A stretch of DNA of 64,000 nucleotides from Pyropia yezoensis (GCA_009829735.1 CM020620.1:17504354-17568353); one strand, 5' to 3'. Positions 11,540 to 24,556 are shown, counted from the first letter of the stretch. Notes: a model not told the origin generated them from the letters alone. Program-made: numbers and translations.

Positions 11540-14419
11540 TCACCCCACAACGGCCCCATCGTTCACGGCGTAGAGCAGCAGCCGGCGGCCGCCGACCAGC
11601 ACGGCCAGGCTGCCCTGTGGGCGCATCGCCGCGAGGGCCACCGCCCCCACCCCCCACCCCCCGCTGCAACCACCACCACCGTCGCCGCTGCCGCGCACGG
11701 GCAGCGCCGCGGCGCGGGCGCCAACGTGAAGCGCCAGCGCCGCGCCGCTCCCCCCCGCGGCTGGCGCGCGCCGCACCGTCGCGAGCGCCGTCGGGGACCA
11801 CCAGCAGAGGGCGGCCACGCCGCCGTCGCCGTCGCCGCTCGCCGTGCTGACGAGGCCCGTGGCCGTGTCGAGCAGCGCCACCCGCCGGGCGCCGGCCAGC
11901 GTCGCGGCGACGCGGTAGGCGCAGGCGCTGCCGCTGAGGGGTGCATCCCAGGGGACAAGCGCAACGAGCACCGCCGGCGGGTCACCATCGCCCGCCGCCG
12001 CCGACGCTGCCGTCGCCGCCGCCGCCGACGCTGCCGTCGACGCCGCCGCCGGTGCCGGTGCCGGCGGTGGCGGTGGCGGTGGCGGGCACAGGGGCAGGTG
12101 CCAGCGCCTGCCCCCCGCCACGGCCGCCGCCCCCACCGCCCGAGTCAGGTGCGCGCGCACGCCCGCCCACAGTGCCGCGTCGGCGGAAGCGGTGGCGGCC
12201 GCCGCCGCCGCCACCCCCCGCAGCGCGGCGGCCACCGCGCAGCCGCCGCCGCCGCTGGTGGCACCACCCCCAACGGTGGCGGCGGCGGCGGCGGCTTGCG
12301 AGCGGAAAAACGCGGCGGCGGCCGCGGCGGGCGCGCCGCCGAGGACCCCCCCGCCCCCCCCCGCGGCGGTCACCGCGGCGGCGGCGGCGGCGGTGCCCTC
12401 AGCCGCCGCGGCGGTCGCTTCGAGCCACCAAACGCCGACGGCGGCGGCCGCCGCCGCCGCCGCTACCTCCGCCGCGGCGGCGGCGGCGGCGGCAAGCAGC
12501 CGCTCTGCCGCGGCGGCGGCGGCGGCCGCCGCCGTCGCGTCGAGGCCCAGGCGCCCCGCCGCGCCGCCGCGGGCGGCCACCGCCGCCGTGGCGCGTGCCG
12601 CCGCCGCCGCCGCCGCGGCTGCGGGCGCCAGGCCCGCCGCTCCGCCCGCCGCGCCGCCCGCCGCGACGGGCGGCGACGAGGCGGCGGCGGAAGCAACGGC
12701 GGCGGCGGCCGCCACGCGGCGGCCGAGCGCAGCGGCGCCGGCGACGCCCAGGTCGGCGCCCGCATAGTGGAGCAGCGCCCCCGACGGCGCCGCGCCAGCC
12801 GCGGCGGCGGCCAGCGCCGACCACGCGGCGGCGGCGGCGGTGGCGGCAGCACCGTCCCCCCCCCCAGGGGCAGCAGCAGCGGCGGCGGCGCCACCGCCAC
12901 CGCCACCGTCGAGGGCGTGGGCAGCCAGCGCCGCCGCCAGCGGGGTGACCACCCCCTCGGTGAGGGCGGCGCCCACCCCGCCCGTCCACGCCGCCCCCAC
13001 CGCCGCCGCCGCGGCGCGAACGTCGGCCAGCGCCGTTGCGGCGGTGGCGGCGGTGGCCGCCAGCGCCGCCGCCGCGGCGGGCCCGCCGGGCGCGCCCAGT
13101 GGGCCCAGCGGCGTCACCGCCACCGCCAGCTCCCCGGCGGGGGCAGGGGCGGCAGGGGAGGCCGCCGTCGCCGCCGTCGTCGCCGCCGCGGTCGCCGCCG
13201 TCGCCACCACCGACCGGCCGTCGGGGGCGAGCGCCACGGCAGTGACGGGCGTGGCGGCACGAAAGAGGGCCACCCGGCACAGCGGCAGCGGGTGGGGCGG
13301 CGCCGCGGCGCCACCGTGGCGCGGTCCCCCCTCGGGGGGGAGCGCGCACAGCGTGACGCCACCGTCGGCGTCGCCAATGGCCAGCAGGGACCCGCCCCCA
13401 CAGCGGCTGCCCGCCGCGGCGGCGGCGTGAGGTGGCGGCGCGGCGGCGGCGGCGGCGGCGGCGGCAGCGGCGGCCGCCCCCCCCCCCCGCCCCCCCCCAG
13501 GCCATGCACGTCGGCGACGCATCGAGCGCCACCACCGCCGCCACGTGCGACGACGCACCGTCGGGGGCGGTGGCGCCCCCCCCGCCCCCCCCCCCCGCTG
13601 CGGTCGCCAACGTACCGCCGGGCCGCCGGCCGCCGCCACCGCCGCCGCCACCGCCGCCGCCACCGCCGCCGCCGCCGCCGCCGCCACCGCCACCGCCGCC
13701 TCCCCCCACCCCGCCCCCCACAGCAGACGCGGGCGGCCGCGGGGGCAGCCGCGGCGGCGGCGGCTCCACGTCCAACACCACCACCGCCGGGGCGGGGGTG
13801 GTCATGGCGGCGGCCAGGCGGGCGGCGCGGGGTGCCCAGGCGGTCGCCACAACGGTCCCCCCCTGGGGGGCCGGGGGCGCCCCCCCCCCGTCGACATCAT
13901 CCCCACCCCCGGCCTCCCCCCCACCGCCGCCCCCCCCCCCCGCCGGCGGGGGTGCCACCGCCGGCACCAGCGACACCAGCCGCTGCCACGCGGTGCGGTG
14001 GACGAGCAGCGCCGCGGGCACCCGGTCGGCGACGAGGTGCACCAGCGGGAGGGCGGGGGAGAAGCCGACCGCCGCGGCGGGCGCCGCCAGCACCCGGTCC
14101 GCACCGAGCGTCCACGGCGGGCCGGGGGGGGCGGCGGGGGGGGGGGGGGGGGGGGGGGGCGCCCACGGCCGGCCACCGCCAGGGCGCCCAGGGCGCCGCC
14201 CGCCAACCAGCTACCACCACCGCTACCGCCGCCGCCGCTGCCGCTGCCGTCGCCGCCGCCACCGCCGCTGCCGCCGCCGCTACCGCCTGCCTGCGGGCGC
14301 GGCGGCGGCGGCCAGCCGGCGGCGGCGGGCGCCCACGGCGACGGCGTGGTGGGCGGCGCCGGCCGGTGGCGCGCCGGCGGGAGCGCCGCCTGGGCAGCCG
14401 AGGGGGGGGGCAACACCAT
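11540..14419 (-). CDS. APC4: probable anaphase-promoting complex subunit 4 (two apparent frameshifts)
   Basis: APC4 is a scaffold of the APC/C ubiquitin ligase with a WD40-type propeller interrupted by a helical insert. Three consecutive frames fit that order: (1) from the ATG at 14419, a low-complexity N-terminus; (2) about 14140-13500, with VGFSPALPLVHLVADR, the typical AWQRLVSLVP strand, TVVATAWAPRAARLAAAM and the hallmark SPTCMAWG; (3) about 13480-11540, with SLLAIGDADGGVTLCALP, VTAVALAPDGRSVVATAA, then Ala-rich helices containing RLGLDATAAAA and VGVWWLEATAA (matching the conserved LGLD...RWL part) and a final strand SLAVLVGGRRLLLYAV. The frame changes fall exactly at homopolymers (C/G runs near 14130-14160 and 13477-13498). 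They are therefore probably run-length errors or slippage. About 960 codons in total, longer than the usual ~800 because of Ala/Gly expansion. Single exon. Confidence 0.7.
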
Positions 14420-15849
14420 GGCGGCTGGTGGCGGTGGCAGCGGCGGCAACGGTGGGGGGTCGCCAAGAGGGAAATCGTCGGGGGGGGATGGGGGACGTTG
14501 GACGCGGAGGGGTCCGAGCGCGAGGGGGCGCTCCGTGAAGCCGCGGGCAGATGCCACCTTGAACGTACACGTGTCCGTCCTGGGCGCTAAGTACTGTCAC
14601 AAGCGCGTGTTGTTCTTCACACGAGCGCAGTTGGAAGAGATACTTACTCTATCCGAATAAGGTCGGCCAACGCGCCAATTCTTAGTCGTTGCCTCTTAGT
14701 GGGCACGTGGCGTGAGCTCGTAAAACATCCTCAAGTTCTTCCTGAGGGGAAAGGTACCGCATTAGGGGATTAGGGGCAGCTTATTAGGGGATCGAGGACG
14801 CCTAATCTTCCCACTGCATCAAGCCCAGGAGGCGGGCCTCGCCAAGTACGGCGCCGGAAGGCCTATCCGGCTCCTCCCGGAAAAGGTTCTCCAACCTTTC
14901 CCCTGGGAGAGGAACTGAGTTGCCGGTTCCGGGCGTGTGTGCTCCTGCCTCAGCAGTAACCTGGTTCCATTCTCCCGGGAAAGGTACCCCGGGAAAGGTC
15001 GCTGAGGGGGGGGTCAGATGGATGCGGATATCGTCAACCGGACAGCCTCCAGGGCCTGCGATCTAAGGGGGGGCCTGGCCCCTTTGTCCAGACAGCGACG
15101 CCGGCGCCGCAGCGCGTTCGTGTGGCGATTGCCTGGTTTCCATGGCGACCCACGGGAGTTGCGCCCCGCGAGGGGGGGACGTGGGGCTCCCGTTGGGACT
15201 TCGCAGCCAGTCCTCCTTACTGCCCGGTCCCCCACGCCTGTGAATCCCTCGCCGACGGCCGCGTTCCCCCCCCCCCCCCCCCAATGACCGACGCGACGAG
15301 GCCGTCGAGGGCGAGGTCCGCAGACGCACTCGCCGCCGCTGCGTCTGCCCCCGCGTGCAGGGGGGGGGAAGCCGCACCGCCGCAGCCGGGAAAGGCGGGG
15401 GGCCCGCCGTCGTCAGTGGGCGGGGGGGGGGGGGGTCAGCGACGTTGGTGACGCCGTCGCGGCCGCTCCGCGGCTGCCGGGGGGGGGGGGGGGGGGGGGG
15501 CGCCCATGGCGGCGCGCACCCCCTTCCCTCCCGCCCCCCCCCCACCCCCCTGCGCCCCCCGCGCTGCCCGCCTCCTCACCCCGGGGCCACAGTAACCGCA
15601 GGATGGCAGCGGCACAAGCGGGGGCGCCCGAATAGCGGGGGCACCCCAGACAGCGACGCCGGCGGTGGCGGCTGTGGCCACAGCCCCGGTGGTGCCGGCA
15701 GCCTCGGTGGCGCCGGCGGGCCGCCGCCGCAATAGCGATGGCGTTGGCGGTGGTTGTGGGCGCTGCGGCGGTGGTGGCGGCGGTAGCGGTTTGGAGGGGG
15801 GGGTTGCGTCGATGTCGGCAGGCTCAGGCGACACCCCCCCACTCTCTGC

Positions 15850-15881
<32 letters not shown>

Positions 15882-17142
15882 CCGCGCTCCACCAGGCGTC
15901 GGGTAGCGCGCCGCGGCGGGGCCCCCCCTCCCAGCCCCGGGCCGTCACGTCAACGCGCTCTCCCACCCCCACCCCCCCCCCCTATCCCCCCCCCCCGCAC
16001 GAATCCATGCCACCCATTTTCATTTTCCAAGACGTGTGCTGTTCACACCCGTCGCCCATTCGCAACGAGAGTGGTGGCGGCGCGAGCGTCAATCGCGAGA
16101 CTCGTAAAACCGCCCGCGGCGGTGGCGGGGGTGGCCCAGCAGCCGCCGCTTTGGCCGACGCAGCCGTCCGCCCAGGGCGGTGGGGGGGACGCCGGGCCGC
16201 CGCCCGCGACGCCGCCTGCGACGCCGCCCGCCCAGCCGCCGTCTGCGGCGGCCGCGGCCGCGGCGTACACGCGCGCCGCCGCCGCAGCCGCCGCCGCCGC
16301 CGCAGCCGCCGCCGCCGCTGCCGCCGCCTCCGACCGGGAGTCGCCGGCGGCGGCACCGCGGGGAGAGGGGCAAGCGGGACCGGCGCGGCCGCCGCGCGGC
16401 CTCCCCCCGCCACGCCGTGCCGGGTCGCGTCGGTAGTGGCGGCGGCGGCTGCGGCTGCGGTGACGGTGGCGGTGGCGGTGGCGGTGGCGGTGGCGGTAGG
16501 GGGGTTGTCGACGGCGACGCGACGGCGGCGTCCTGTACGACGCGACGCGGTGCTCCTGGTGGGGAACGGGTGGCGGCGGCCGACAGTGCCATGGACGGGG
16601 TACGTCGGGCGGAGACGGGGGCGACAGACGCGCCCCGTGGTCTGGTGGACACTGCAAGACGCTAAGACAGCGCACATCTTGCCCGTGACCCTCACCTAAC
16701 ACGGGGTGCGTCACCCGCCCCCTTTTTCGCCGACGAGCCAATTATGGGTAATTGTCGGCCGTTCACTAGCAGGTTAGACGCCGGCTTTTCCCGGGGACCT
16801 TTCCCAGGATGAGTCCGATGTTTCCCGGAGGGGTTTAACCGATAGTTTTTAGGACGCACGCAAAAACGCTTCAAAACACGCTGAACACGCCTTTTGTGAA
16901 ATCAAAAAGTGGCCCCGTTTCCAGAAAAAGGAATAGTTCGATGTGCAGTAGCTGGAGGCTCTACAGCTTGTCTGGTGGCCCACCGCGTCCTCCCGTCAAT
17001 GTCGATCACCGCGGCTCCATTCAGCGTGCTTATGACATTGTCCCACATCTACCACTGTTTCACTGCGTCGCAGTCGGCTTGTGGCAGGACACCGAGCAGC
17101 ACATTCTTGACATTACCCTTCTTCGCCGAGATGATGTGACAA
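14420..17142. other. gap without a recognised gene
   Basis: 14.66-15.0 kb is less GC-rich and holds repeated CCCGGGAAAGGT-like words. 15.2-16.7 kb is a very GC-rich stretch with C runs (for example 15850-15880) that is open in many frames on both strands without any motif I recognise. 16.7-17.1 kb is AT-richer, with another CCCGGGGACCTTTCCC word near 16790. Confidence 0.5.
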
Positions 17143-17676
17143 TCACTTTCCCACATGGACACCCTCGTGGTAAGGTGCCGGAAGAACATCGTCAGACCAC
17201 CTCAAAATCTCTGCAAGACCTAGCGCGTATGTCCTGCCCTCCGATCGGGACTTGCAGAAGATATTTAACAACCGCAGCACACCAGCGCAGAAAGCCCCTC
17301 TCAGAGTGATGTGAAGGGAATTGGCACTACTTTCTGGAGATCCCCTCTCATCTGAGGCATTGCGTTCAATCGACACGTGCTTAGTACCACGCTGCTCACG
17401 AGGCAGTGGTCGCGGCCATTTGTGAGCAGCTTCCATATCGAGAACACCGGAGCTTAAGCGAGGGTGCTTTGCGCCGTCGTGGTCTTGAAGACTACAACAC
17501 TTGGCATCCAAACGTGGGTCTGCTGCGCTGGGAGCTTTAGTGCGGTCGTAACAGAGGCAGAGCATCGCTGCACTAGGTCCCTTGTGGCCATGCACTGTGC
17601 ACACAGCGTCGTAGTCGCCCGCTTCGAGAATACACACAGCTTGCCGACTACCGCCAACGATGAAACACTCCCGCAA
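17143..17676 (-). pseudogene. possible transposon-derived coding relic
   Basis: A 177-codon frame with ordinary (not GC-biased) amino acid composition. The segment GDYDAVCTVHGHKGPSAAML followed by Cys residues resembles the zinc-binding region of large uncharacterised transposase-like proteins. Frames with similar composition continue upstream on the same strand (17874-18140) but are shifted and broken. It lacks a complete domain and no terminal repeats were found. It may equally be a chance open frame. Confidence 0.25.
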
Positions 17677-20364
17677 GTGCAGCTCGAGTTGCTCGAAGCG
17701 GATACTCAGCTAGACAGAAACCTCTTCGAAGTCTTCATTTTTTGCCTGGCACTCAACGAGAAGAACCGTGTCGGGAAGCTTGTCGGGCTGCCGGTGGTTA
17801 ATGACCGACGTGACGATCTTTACGGAGCTTTCATAGCCGCCCTTTTCCAGTCCACACGATACTTGGATACTTTTTACGCGAGGAGGAAAGCCCTTGGCTC
17901 ATGCGCTCCTCCCGTCCTCCTCTGGAATCTCAAAAGCGTCCGTTTGGGGACTTTGGTTTGGTCCTTGTCAAGAACAAGCCGCTCAGCTTTGACCCCAGCG
18001 CAGTGATGTATATGACAAGATCGACGAAAAGCGTGGTTGTCAGCCGTCACGCTTACCCAGCCCTTGTAGATTCTTGCCCAACAGTCGCCGTTCGCCGACC
18101 TTATCGTGTGAATTGATTTCGAACACGCGTTGCTGAGCACCTAAGCACACAATGAGTGTGACAAAGTGCGCCTAGTTGGGCGAGAGCCGCGGCAGTTGAC
18201 GGCCGCACAGTACCACAAAATCTTTTGTAAGTTGATCCGGAAATACACATCGGCAAGGAGAAAGCGTCCGGGGTGAACTTGATGGAGACCGATCCACCAA
18301 CTCCCTCGGACTTCTTTGCTCTCATTTTCTCTTTCAACCTCTAAGGACAGGTCAGAGGTGGAGCACACACAGAAGTTTAAGTCTTGTCTCTGGCCCAAGC
18401 ATGCTCGACAATTGCGAAAACGAGCGATACATTGTTCTTGAGACAGTCTTCTCCCGCTGTAATTCCTCTGAATGCGGGCCGAACGGCTCTAATCCGGGGC
18501 CGCGACCCACATGCTGCCACCGCAAAGGGCTCTTTGAAGGCTTGTTAAGCCTTGTAAAGTGGACTTACGTTTCCTACGCATATTGAATGTTTTTGAATTT
18601 TTTTTGACGACCCGTGCCATGGCTGCTCATGGTGCCTTTAGACTGTTGGTCACTGAACATACATGACCATTGAAGAAGAGCTAAATGTCAAAATCGTGTT
18701 CCCCAGGCCAGCACAGCGGGTTGAAGAGGGCTGCTGGGGGGTTTATGCCACGCGTTGTACAGGCGTAACAGGAGAGTAACCTGCTGGTCGTGGATCCTGC
18801 AGAAATCTCACTGCGAAGAACCTCACAGTTAATGCTGCCGAGATCGCAGCCACGAACGCAAAAATATGTAAAATTTTGCCTTGGTTGCACACGGGCCGTG
18901 AAGGCCGCTTTCTTGAAAGGAGATCTCCGTTCCCTTCGAATTCGAGGCCTGGCACATGAGACCCTACGTGCTATACGATTGGCAGATGCTCATATGGCTT
19001 ATCAAATCCAGAGCCCAAATCTCGCGGGGGCGTCATCGCACCTCTAGCACGAGAGGACCAGTCTTGCCCGAGCACGCTGAACCCCACCCCTCGGCTGAGC
19101 CCCTACATCCTGCCCCATACCCTCCACCCTTTCTAGTGGCGCACCTCTCCCGCCGAGCCTTCTCCCGCGCCCTCAGCAGTGCATGGCCTCGGGCGAGCGC
19201 GCCTTGCTGCTCACCAGTCAAGATTGCGGCTCTATGTCAAGGTCGTGCACAAGCAGCACCGGATACGCCGTCGGGGTGACGACTCCCAGTGGGTGAAGAC
19301 ACCCAATAAAAAAACGGGTGCCAGAGCATTAGGTAGGGGCCCTGGCTGCGAAGCGTTCACCACCCGAGATGACAGGAGTCCTTCATCCAATTGTCAGACC
19401 CCCGCCAACATGCCCGCCACGACGGGGAAGGAGCTCCACCAGAGGAGGCTCCTGTGGGTGGAGGCGGTGCGCGAGTCTTGCGTGCCCTTCGGCGTCTTAG
19501 GCACACCCATGTGCCAGTTGGTCTTCGCCGCTGTCACTGGTGGGCGGTCTCCTGCGGGTGACTGGTGCAGGCTGGCGACTACTGACGTGCCCCTCGCAGC
19601 GGCCTACTCGGACGCTCTGGCGGTGGAGCGGATGTGAGAGGCCCACTCGTCAGCCGTATCGATGCCATGCTCAAGCGCCCACGCATACACAATTTTGTGA
19701 GCTGCTCACACGTTGGCAACTTTCCACGCAGCTGTTCGCTGACGGTCCTGTGGTATAAAACTCGATCCTCTCAGACACGTGTCAGTATCCCTCGGGGGAA
19801 AGGGACAGGTAACACAGAAAGGGGAACTACGAGAGTGGTATGCCTGTTGCCTCACGTGCCTGCTGGCAGACCCAACAGATACGCACGGTAGTGCACACGG
19901 GGAAGAGGAAAGCAAACGCGCAGTTGTCTTTTTCCCTGAGGGCGCGGGCCAAGGGCGCCTCGCTGTCCCTCTTAACGTACATCTGGGGGAGCCTCGGCAC
20001 GTTGGCCAGGTAGCCCCCCCCTTACCACTGAGTAGCCCCGACCCGAGTCTACGTTTGTTTTGTCTTTTTCAGTGTCACCCATCAGCCACGCGGTGCGTGC
20101 GTTGTGGGTGGGTGGATGGGGTGTGTTTCTAAGCGATTCTCCCATTGACCGTTCCCATCGTTTGGCTGTATATTCCCACCTGCACCTGCCATTCTCGTGG
20201 GGAGGGGTTTGAAGAACCGGCCCCCTGTCCATCTGAGCGTGGGCGCGTCTTAATCTGAGCAGGGCGGTTAGTTTGGAAAGGCGGGTGTGGAATAGGCCAA
20301 TTTGGCTGCTGCCAAATTGAGCTGTGCCGGGTGGGGACACTCACACCTGCGCACGCCCAGGTAT
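17677..20364. other. AT-richer intergenic DNA with weak relics
   Basis: No gene is recognised. A short plus-strand frame (about 19410-19637) contains a LLWVEAVRESCVPFGVLGTP stretch that loosely recalls the N-terminal part of hAT transposases, with no further support. Confidence 0.4.
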
Positions 20365-20481
20365 AGTGCGTCCCGTAAAACTTAGACGTGCACGTGTCGT
20401 GATCATGTCATACATCGGCCACTGGGCCAATCAAACCAACACTGCACGACCTGTGCACGTACACTTTTTACAGGACGCACA
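20365..20481. mobile_element. MITE copy A (about 117 bp)
   Basis: It begins AGTGCGTCCCGTAAAA and ends TTTTTACAGGACGCAC, so the ends are inverted repeats that continue inward through ACGTGCAC. The interior matches the reverse orientation of the copy at 35155-35273. The flanking TA on the left fits a TA target preference. It has no coding capacity. Confidence 0.8.
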
Positions 20482-22299
20482 ATAAGAGGGGCCTGTTTGC
20501 GGTCATTTGGCTTCGTGCCCCCGTGAAGCAGAGTGATGCACAAACGAAAGAGACAAGAAAAACTTTGTATAGAAAGGAGGACCTCGTAGCGCATGTGATG
20601 GTGTTTGGCACGGGTATTTTCTTCCAGTCAGCCTGGCCTCAGGTGCATGTTTGTGTATCTCTTGCGCGGCCTTTCGCGTTCTCTCTGGGTGTTGCCGAGG
20701 TTTAGAGTTTCTTTACCAATGAGGTGTGTGTATTTTCACCCAGGAGCCCGCTCTTATCTGAGCGTGTGTGGTAGGCACCTGGGGGGGGGGGAAGGACATG
20801 TGCCTTTTAGGCTATACGGGACAAGTCGGTGGCCACCTAGAGGTCTATTCCATATTGCTAGTCACCTGAGATGACCCGACTTCTCGCCTCCCGCATGCCT
20901 CAGTACGTGCCGGGAGCGACCACTTTACGTTTTTTATCGAGTACAGTACTCATAGGCATGAGATAGCGCCGTTTTCTTGTACTTTCAGGGATGGTCTCAT
21001 GCGCTCTAAAAGATATCACTCTGTTTGTAGCCAGGACAGCGGTGTGACTCTTTCGTAAAAGTCGGCCACTCCTCCGTTTTTCTTACTTTTGAGCTTCTTC
21101 TACGCGGTGCATTGTGCTTTCGTACTCTACAGGTCCAGGACGAGCTTTTTTCCCCGTGTTCCAGGCTATATTGCTTCCTCGCCGTGACAGAGAAGAGCAG
21201 AGGTTGTTGTTCCTGACCGCCGATCGGACAGAAAAATCGGATACGGGGGCTACCTTAGAAGTACAATGACATTAAAAACAAGTAACTTGGACTGAACTAT
21301 GCCAGGCTGAAGCGCCGCCAGACATGCCTCTTTCCGTCACCCCAACCCGTCACTGCTAGCACCGCCGATGCACCTGGCATTCTCCCCTACCACCTCCCTC
21401 TCCCCAACGCCCCGTGCGCGCTCAGGCTCGGCTTGCCACTTTGTCGCCCTCGCGCCAGATTGTTTCTGGTGGTGGCCCCTCGCGTCGGCGTCGTGCTTTC
21501 TACCGACTGACGAAGGAGACGGCTCTCCTAGTGGACAACGTGCGAAGATTTTTTGAGGGGGATCGTGCGGCCGGCGGGACGCACTCCTTGAGAAATCCAG
21601 TGCAGGGGGTGCGTTGGACGAGAGCGAGGCAGGGGAGGGGAGCGACTCGGGTAGTATGGAGATGTGACCTGGGTACTGAGTGTGCGCGTTTTTTTTTTTA
21701 TTATGAGGAGCAGGCGACCGCCTTCAGCCGGAGGAGCTGTCGGTGGACGTAAAATTGGACCCCGGAAGGTCTCCGAACGAGGCGAGGGGGCTGTTGTCTT
21801 GCGGCCAAGGCAATGGCGACACGCACTGCAATCGCCTACGCTTTGGCCGCGACGACGGGATTATGATCGGCTGCGACTGTGTCCTCAGATGCTGCGGGAT
21901 TACGAAGTTGGCGCAGCGCGCACTGTATAAATCCTACTACGGTGAGGAATAGGTCAGCATGTAACCCCCGTTCGTGCACACACAAAACCCGCCAATTTGA
22001 TCTCGATCGGCATTCAGGCTAGACGGGCATGTCCGGTCCGCCCAACATGGGCGGGAGGACCCTCCGTGCTGTTCAGGCGTGCACTCCGGCGCAAGAACAC
22101 GGATTCAGGTCATGTCTTTTTTACCACAGGCCCAGAGCGCGATGATGATCAGGTCCACCTAGTTTGAGCCGTAGCCGACCAGAAGCGTATGAATGAAAAC
22201 TCTTTTCTCAAGTGACTAGCTATATGGAATAGACCTTCAGTGGCCGGCCTCCCACCCACGCACCCCCTCACGCTGCTTGGACCCCCGCCGCCGTGATGG
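20482..22299. other. intergenic DNA with a weak transposase-like relic
   Basis: Near 21490-21550 (plus) the frame gives FYRLTKETALLVDNVRRFF, which resembles the helical N-terminus of Tc1/IS630-type endonuclease proteins. A shifted frame near 21810-21860 gives ATRTAIAYALAATTG. The match is weak and broken. Nothing else is recognised. Confidence 0.35.
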
Positions 22300-23385
22300 C
22301 TAGATCTCAATCAACCCCAGGGCGGGCCCGATCTCGACTGTCTCCTCTGACGGCCGCCGCGGCGGCGACGACGCCTTCGGCTCGGGCGTCGGCGGTGGCA
22401 GCAGCGGCGACCGCGGCGGTGGTGGTGGCGGCGGCGGGGCGGGAGTTACTGCCGGTGCTAAAGGCACGGCCGTTGCTGCCGGTGCCGATAGTACGGCCGT
22501 TGCTGCTGGCGGCACGGCCGTCGTCAGGGGTAGCGGGTAGACGGCAGTGGCGTCCGCAAGCACCGACGCGCACGCCGCGTCGCGGCGGCGGAAGGCGAGC
22601 GGCACCCCTGGCGAGTCGCCCGACGACACAACCGCGTCACACCCACACTCGCCAGACGCCGCGTCCGCAACGCGGACAGTCCCCGCGGCGGCATCGACGC
22701 AGACGGCAGGCGTAATCTTGGCCGCCCCCGACTCACAGCCCGCCCACGAGTAGATGCAGCCGCCCTGCACACCCGCCGCTTGGCGGTAGGCGCAGCATGA
22801 GGCGGTCCCGGCGGCGCAAGACGCGGCGACGGCCGACCAGGCGAGTGCGCGGCCGACGGTGCTGTCCGAGCACGACGCGGCGGGCGCCATACCCGCCGGT
22901 CGGGTGTATGTGCCGGAGGCGGCGGCCGCCGCGACAGCCGCCGCGAGCGGCGGCAGCGAATTCGGCAGGGCCTCCCCCGGGGTGGCGGCGCAGCGGGGCA
23001 GGCGCCGCGCGGCGGCCGCCGGCAGCGTCGCCCACTAGCCAATCGTCGGCCCGTAGCTACAGAGACAGTCGCCGGCGGGCGCAGGCGCGATGATCCCGCC
23101 CGCACACGTAAACGGCACCAGCCGTACGCCGCGAGGTGTACGCCCAGACACCCAGTAGCAGCACCCCCCCGTCGGCGCGCTGAATAGGTTGGACGACACG
23201 CAGCACGCGGCCGGGTCGGCGGTGCACGCCCCGACGGTGGCGAGCGCTGCGGCGTCGCGCTGCGGCAGGGTGCCGCACGCCGCGTCGGTCCAGGCCGTCG
23301 CGGCCGTCGGTGGCGTGGCCGCCATCGCGACGACCGTGGCGGCGGCGACCGCCGCGGCGGCCGCAATGGCCAGGCGTGCCACCAT
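22300..23385 (-). CDS. secreted Cys-rich protein with two related modules, interrupted by TAG
   Basis: The frame starts at the ATG at 23385 with a signal peptide (MVARLAIAAAAAVAAATVVA). Module 1 (about residues 35-115) has the pattern C...C...ACCVSS...GGCCYW...FTC...DCLCSYG. A TAG at 23037-23035 then interrupts the frame. The same frame continues without shift into module 2, with SCAAGTASCCAY, GGCIYSWAGC, AVC and GECGC, which repeats the pattern. After that comes a Pro/Ala-rich tail ending at 22300. Either the first ORF (116 residues) is the functional product, or the TAG is a nonsense mutation or sequence error in a 361-residue two-domain extracellular protein. The family is not recognised. 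The even Cys count suggests disulfide-bonded, extracellular or wall-associated use. Confidence 0.6.
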
Positions 23386-24556
23386 GCTGGCGGCGGTGGC
23401 CGGTGGCTGGCACCCGCGGGGGCGGTGACGGGCGGCTGGGCAGCGGTGGGGTGGTCACGGGGGGGGAGAGATCGGCTCGCCGGCGCGCCTTGGCCGTGAA
23501 GCGCGTACCGCCCGCGCTGGGCGACGGCAGTCCACGTCTCCTGGGAGAGGTGGAGCGGTGGTGGTGGTGAAGGGGGGGGTGGAGGTGGGGAGCCGACGCG
23601 TCCGCGCCGGGCCGGCAGTGGGAGGGATGACGTGGATCATCATCGACTGACGTTGTCTTGGGGGGTGTATGACAGGGTTACTGGGCGAGAGTCTTTTCCG
23701 TGAATTCAGCTGATCCTGTCTCTGTGAAAGACTTCGTCCCTCTCGTGACAGGAAGAGATTGTCCAGTTGGTGCGTCACACTGCAATTGATGAGCAGGTCA
23801 CATGGATCTGCAAGAACTGCGCTCAAGCCTGCGAACCCACAATCCCAGGACCCACGAATACCGCTCGCGAGCGCTCTCCAGAACCGCATACCTACACACC
23901 TTAACAAGTTCCACGTCCTGTAACCAGTAACTGTATTCGTGGCCTGTCCGTGCATCACCGTAACACCCCATACACCAGTCGCCCCAGTGAGCCCACGCTG
24001 TCTTGGCGGTAGTGACGCCCGACCGGGGGTGAGGTGTGCCTTGAGCAACGCACGCAGCAAGATGCAACCCCACCCGCCGCTTTTCGCGCGAGATGCACGC
24101 CGGGCAGGCGTTTGGGCTCCAGTCCCCCCGCCCATCCCACCGAACCCAAACTGAGAGGGCCTGGCGCGCTGCCCAAGGCCGTCGGGGCGCGCCTTGGCCT
24201 CCTGAGCTCTCATGCATGTCGAGCACTCTTTCCCTTATCTCACGCTGACCTGTTTTGCCACCTTTCCACGGGTATGAAGCGAGGGTGTGTCACTTGGTAC
24301 TGTGCCCAGCGTTTAGCCCCCCACCCCCACTTTCCCTCTTCTTCCCTCCCCCCTCACCGACCCACTCGTGCGGCACTGTACAGTCACGGTCTTGAGCTTC
24401 ACGGTTAGCTATAGTCAGCACTTCCCATCTTCCGCAGGCGCTGTGAAGCGCAAGAATGTGACTTTGGGTGCATGTCCACAATCTTGGGTTCGTACGAACG
24501 AGAGCTGGAATTCAATCGACTTTTTTGGCGAGGCTCAAATGAGTCTCGTTAGAGGC
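23386..24556. other. intergenic DNA
   Basis: The stretch lies between the start of the Cys-rich gene (23385, minus) and the 3' end of the DUF2207-like gene. Composition is balanced from 23.65 kb. No gene, RNA or repeat was recognised. Confidence 0.5.

Noticed and set aside
15018-16699. Genes in the GC-rich stretch on either strand
   Set aside because: Frames are long on both strands because of composition; none has a motif, signal peptide or balanced composition.
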